Origin: Thysanoteuthis rhombus
Taxonomy: Eukaryota > Mollusca > Cephalopoda > Oegopsida > Thysanoteuthidae
Assembly (NCBI GenBank): GCA_963457665.1
Contig: OY735220.1
Coordinates: forward strand, 32,502,716 to 32,566,715
DNA length: 64,000 nt
Direction of reading: 5' to 3'
This document shows positions 60,797 through 64,000 of this stretch, piece after piece (the first letter of the stretch is position 1; each line of letters starts with the position of its first letter). The notes beneath the pieces are model-generated. The model did not search any database. It worked only from the letters and a program-made list of their open reading frames with translations, and had not been told where the DNA came from. The position numbers and the translations under genes were made by a program.

Positions 60797-61252
60797 TTAG
60801 TTTCTCAATAGAAACCGTCCCGTGATCAATGTATTTTGGCAGCATACCGTGTTGGGGTAATCAATTAAAAAAATTGAAAAAGAGGTGAACAATGAATAAA
60901 TTACTATTCTCGCCTCTTGTTGGTCCGTGATCATTAAAAAGAGTTCGAATTGAAAAAACACAAAAACCCAAACAAAACAAGCATGAACGCTGTCGGACCC
61001 AAACTAAGGGACTAATTTACATTGTAAATTTAACCCCCTACTAAAAACCTCTTTCGGGTAGAATTTTCGAGAAAAGACATAATAAGAGGTAAATGTTAGT
61101 TTTGACTTCTCTACCTCCATTGGCGCGGTCTGTACGCGCGACTTATACATACCACACCCCAGCCAGCCAGCCAGTCAGACACACTTGAAAACTGAAGAAA
61201 CCTGTGTTGACAGTTTTAGTGACAGTTTACATTGACGGTCCCTAATAGCAAG
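60797..61252 (+). mobile_element. MITE-like family M2, copy 5 (most complete)
   Basis: Runs from 'caatagaaaccgtcccgtgatcaatg' through 'ttttggcagcataccgtgttggggtaatcaatt', 'gtgaacaatgaataaatta', 'cgctgtcggacccaaactaagggac', 'ctgtacgcgcgactt' and 'gtgttgacagttttagtgacag' to 'gacggtccctaatag'. The left TAGAAACCGTC and the reverse complement of the right end TAGGGACCGTC are inverted copies, supporting short TIRs. Confidence 0.6.
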
Positions 61253-61621
61253 CTGTTTTATTTCGGTGATCTGTGAGAACCAGTTCTTTCAGTGTGACTT
61301 GACCGTAAACCAACAAGGTAGTGTGCTCCGTTGTATTTGTGGCTTTCATAACGATGCATTTTAGATCGATAAAGAGGATTTCTCTTTTGGATCGAAACCA
61401 AGGCTCTGGTGCAATAAGGTAGGAAATAATCAATCTCTATGAAATATTACCTGTAAATATGGAGGAGTCCAACACCACTGGGTCAATCGATGAACTATCT
61501 TGTGTTCATTATTTTTAATTTTATGACTACTTTTTACCTGCACAATTAGAAATAATTATTTAGGATACTTCATCTGAATAAAATAGATAAAACTCGCCAA
61601 TGTAGTCAACAACTGACTCTT

Positions 61622-61775
61622 GACCTCATCTTGGTTCAATCTTGGGATACAGCGTTTCGGCTGTTACACCCTACGGTCGTCCTTTTGATGCAGAGTGAGT
61701 GTGTTTTCGAACATCAGCCACACCCGATATTAGATAGCGGAATCCGAATGTTCCGAACGATCGTCAAGATGGGCC
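61622..61775 (-). repeat. Family C repeat
   Basis: The plus strand shows cctcatcttggttcaa, then acagcgtttcggctgttacaccctacggtcgtcc, then an accessory block ccacacccgatattagatagcgg that occurs inverted at 50280-50305. Confidence 0.5.
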
Positions 61776-62190
61776 TCGCCGTCTCGATGGTCATCCAAGA
61801 TCAGGACAGAAGTCCGAATAAAATTTTACATATTTACTATTACTACCGCGGCTTTTCCGACGGTTTTATTCTCAAGTCCATAATTGCGCCCAGGAGTAAC
61901 CTAATAACCTAGTTAACCTCTTCCTTCGTGTATTCTGTTCAGCTGAATGAAGGGATCTTTAGCTCCTCATTAATCATTTTATTTCGCTTACATATTGATG
62001 ACGAATTAATTTGACGATGAGTCAAAGTGATTTTCGTATTTGTTCGTAAAAGATGAAGATCAATTTGATGATGAGTCAAAGTGATCTTTATGTTTGTACG
62101 TAAATGATAAGATCAAGTCATATGAAAACAACAGTTCCTTCGAAATGAAATTATTGAAATGAGTCAAATGAACTTTAGCCTCACACTCCG

Positions 62191-62335
62191 TAGTGGAAAT
62201 GGAGGAGGAGTAACGGTGGGTGCGACGTATACCTACCTCCCAGTTTCTCGGCTAATTGAGACATTATCGTATACTAAGTTCCCAAAAACCAAGCCTTACC
62301 GTATACCTAATTTCTAAAACCCATTTCCATCACTG
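62191..62335. mobile_element. Short TIR element family G, copy 2
   Basis: The left end tagtggaaatggagg and the reverse complement of the right end cagtgatggaaatggg are inverted. Internal cgtatacctacc and cgtatacctaatttct match copy 1 at 49677-49924. About 145 bp, non-coding. Confidence 0.55.
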
Positions 62336-62447
62336 CTTATACTTTCTCTTTCTTTTATTCAATATTGATATGAAAAGAGTTTCTCTGTGGACAAGTATTC
62401 TAATGTATCTGGAGCTGTAACTTATTTTTGTGATATTTTTTTACCGG

Positions 62448-62860
62448 TTCAATTGAACAATCGTAACCGTCAAAGATGGCTAAGGGTTCTATCCTTTTTT
62501 ATGATGAGTGTTTTTTTATGTGTTTGTGTCTTCCTGATCTCCTGGCCGTACCGTTTTATAAACAGTCTTGAAAATAGGCATCAGTACTCCACTAAACTTC
62601 TTCTAAACAAAGAAATTTAATTTTCCAAAAAAAAAAAAAAAAAATTAAAAAACTTTTTGGAGCCTTATTCTCACGAGTTTATAATTAATACCTAGATTCT
62701 TCAGAATCTAAATTTTTCTAAATCTTTTTTTAAAAATTCCATTTTAGATGTTTTCCTGAGGAAATTATTCCGGCCATATTTATTCTTCGATGGAATCTTT
62801 GTTACATGACTTCAAATTTTGACGCTACGGTTGTTCATTTATTGACTGTGATGGCCAGTT
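62448..62860 (+). mobile_element. MITE-like family M1, copy 6 (most complete)
   Basis: Head TTGAACAATCGTAACCGTCAAAGATGG. The reverse complement of the tail is ATGAACAACCGTAGCGTCAAAATTTG. Together they give a terminal inverted repeat of roughly 20 bp. Between them are ctggccgtaccgtttta, gtcttgaaaataggcatcagtact, gatgttttcctgaggaaat and ccatatttattcttcgatgg. No coding sequence. A direct duplication at the flanks is not obvious. Confidence 0.7.
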
Positions 62861-62864
62861 GATT

Positions 62865-63190
62865 TTTATATTTGTACATGAGAGATAAACATCATGTCAT
62901 ATGAAAATAATGATTTATTGGAAGAAACAGAAAGCAAAATGCCACAGAATATTTTTGCTATCAAATAAATCTCGAAGGAATCAAATCACATGATTTTTTT
63001 TAAAATTCCATATCAGGAGAGTATGTACTATGAGGGAATTTAGTTTATTCCCGTGGTCCCTTATTGGAACTCTTGTATGGTTCAGTGTTTTATTTGTTTA
63101 GATCTTCTGCATATCCCTGCTTTAAGAAATTCGATCAAAATTTCTTAAGACAAGTGACTTCTTGGTTTTCTGAATTTCATGTTCTTTCAT
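62865..63190. other. Non-coding stretch
   Basis: AT-rich, nothing recognised. Confidence 0.5.
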
Positions 63191-63195
63191 TCCAG

Positions 63196-63345
63196 AGATC
63201 ACATGCGTAACCGAGACCGGCTGAGTACTAGATGGAGAGACGAGTTAGACATATTCAGGAAATACTGGCTCCGCGACGCCCACGATAGAGAAGCGTGGCG
63301 AATCCTGGAGAAGGTCTATGTCCAACGACGGACGTTAAGAGACAT
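63196..63345 (+). pseudogene. LINE family A reverse transcriptase, last ~50 codons
   Basis: One open frame reads R-D-H-M-R-N-R-D-R, W-R-D-E-L-D, F-R-K-Y-W-L-R-D-A-H-D-R-E-A-W-R and I-L-E-K-V-Y-V-Q-R-R-T. It is nearly identical to the end of the minus-strand copy at 17731-18434 but keeps CGA (Arg) where that copy has TGA. Severely 5'-truncated. The expected (GAT)n tail is lost or shared with the adjoining minus-strand LINE. Confidence 0.8.
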
Positions 63346-63690
63346 AGTCATCTACTACTTCCTTTCCACTGTCGCTCCCAGCAAGTCCCTCTCATCTACG
63401 CCTTCCGGTATTCTTCCTATAATCTATTTGATCAAGCCCTTCAAGTAGTAACCTACTCTCTGACCACCTTTGCCCTCCATGTGTTCTATCTGCCCTGTGA
63501 GAGTTAAATTCTCCAATCCTTCCTTCCTCATTATGAGTCCGAAAACGGTCTCTTTCATATTGTTAGCAACAGTTTACTCCAAGTAATTATATTAATTCCC
63601 TCCGAACTTTACCATACGTTATATACTCTGTTCATGATATTCGCAACATTCGTCGATTTCAGTTGCTTCAGTTCTCTTTTTTTAAAGAAT
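63346..63690 (-). pseudogene. LINE family 3 reverse transcriptase, C-terminal end
   Basis: The minus-strand frame reads M-R-K-E-G-L-E-N-L-T-L-T-G-Q-I-E, then G-Q-R-V-G-Y-Y-L-K-G-L-I-K, an in-frame TAG, then I-P-E-G-V-D-E-R-D-L-L-G-A-T-V-E-R. This is collinear with the copy at 31915-32290. Upstream, W-S-K-L-L-L-T-I lies in a shifted frame. It ends in a short tagtagatgac tail abutting the plus-strand LINE, so the two LINE ends meet tail to tail. Confidence 0.75.
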
Positions 63691-63694
63691 TTGT

Positions 63695-64000
63695 GACGAA
63701 ACTGTCCAGTATTCTCTGCCATATTTGTTCAGGTATCTGTGTTGTAAAGAACTCATAGATGTTGTCATACACATAGGTGGAATGGCCTCGTTTTGAAACA
63801 AATCAATGTATATTTGGCACGTACTGTGTTCAAGTGCATGTGCTCATGGAGGTATCATTCCTTGACCAGAGGCGTGGTTGAGAGAGGAGGAGTATTCGAA
63901 AACGCCCTCTCCCAAGACCTAATGGAGTGGGAGGGGGTATAAAAGGCTTCATCAATAATAGTTAACCTTCTGCATTTCTATGGACATTATTCAATACGAA
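63695..64000. other. Non-coding stretch
   Basis: Nothing recognised up to the window edge. Confidence 0.5.

Overview
The window looks like AT-rich nuclear DNA from an invertebrate animal. It has long non-coding stretches, GT/AG-type splicing, abundant AC and AT microsatellites, and many decayed transposable elements of typical metazoan classes. Nothing suggests a prokaryote, plasmid or virus. The only convincing protein-coding exon encodes the N-terminus of a cholesterol 7-desaturase of the Neverland/DAF-36 Rieske oxygenase family. That family is known from arthropods, nematodes and several other animal lineages. I cannot fix the phylum from this window alone.

Layout. Positions 1-44518 lie downstream of that exon on the minus strand. 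They are presumably the start of a very long first intron, because I found no second nvd exon (no Rieske C-P-H-L-G or C-P-F-H-G-W block). This part holds non-LTR retrotransposon (LINE) fragments at 1.7, 17.7-18.4 and 31.9-32.3 kb. It has tRNA- and 5S-derived sequences at about 2.2, 16.0-16.9, 39.4 and 41.3 kb, a 410-bp hAT-type non-autonomous element at 10.7 kb, and a Tc1-type transposase ruin at 35.7 kb. It also has a strikingly homogeneous GC-rich 38-bp satellite (37066-37542, 12.5 copies) and a compound foldback element at 41.5-41.8 kb. Exon 1 of nvd is at 44519-45017 on the minus strand. Positions 45018-64000 lie upstream of it. They hold a mariner transposase fragment at 51.5 kb, a 193-bp hAT-type element with perfect 8-bp target-site duplications at 52.9 kb, a tRNA-like sequence at 52.0 kb, four of the five copies of one MITE-like family, three of the six copies of another, and two LINE fragments joined tail to tail at 63.2-63.7 kb.

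Several repeat families recur and were recognised by comparing parts of the window with one another. M1 is a TIR element of about 330-450 bp in six copies. M2 is an element of about 350-450 bp in five copies. Family C carries a CCGAAACGTT motif. Family D carries a CAGACAGAC motif and resembles RTE-type tails. Family G is a short TIR element in two copies. Family H is a 100-130 bp repeat in two copies. Three LINE families are present; families A and 2 end in (GAT)n tails, and family 3 has a short degenerate one.

Functionally, only the nvd exon has a predicted role: sterol conversion at the first step of ecdysteroid or dafachronic-acid type hormone synthesis. Everything else is best read as repeat-rich intron or intergenic DNA. 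Element boundaries are by-eye estimates unless a target-site duplication or sharp terminal repeat is described.
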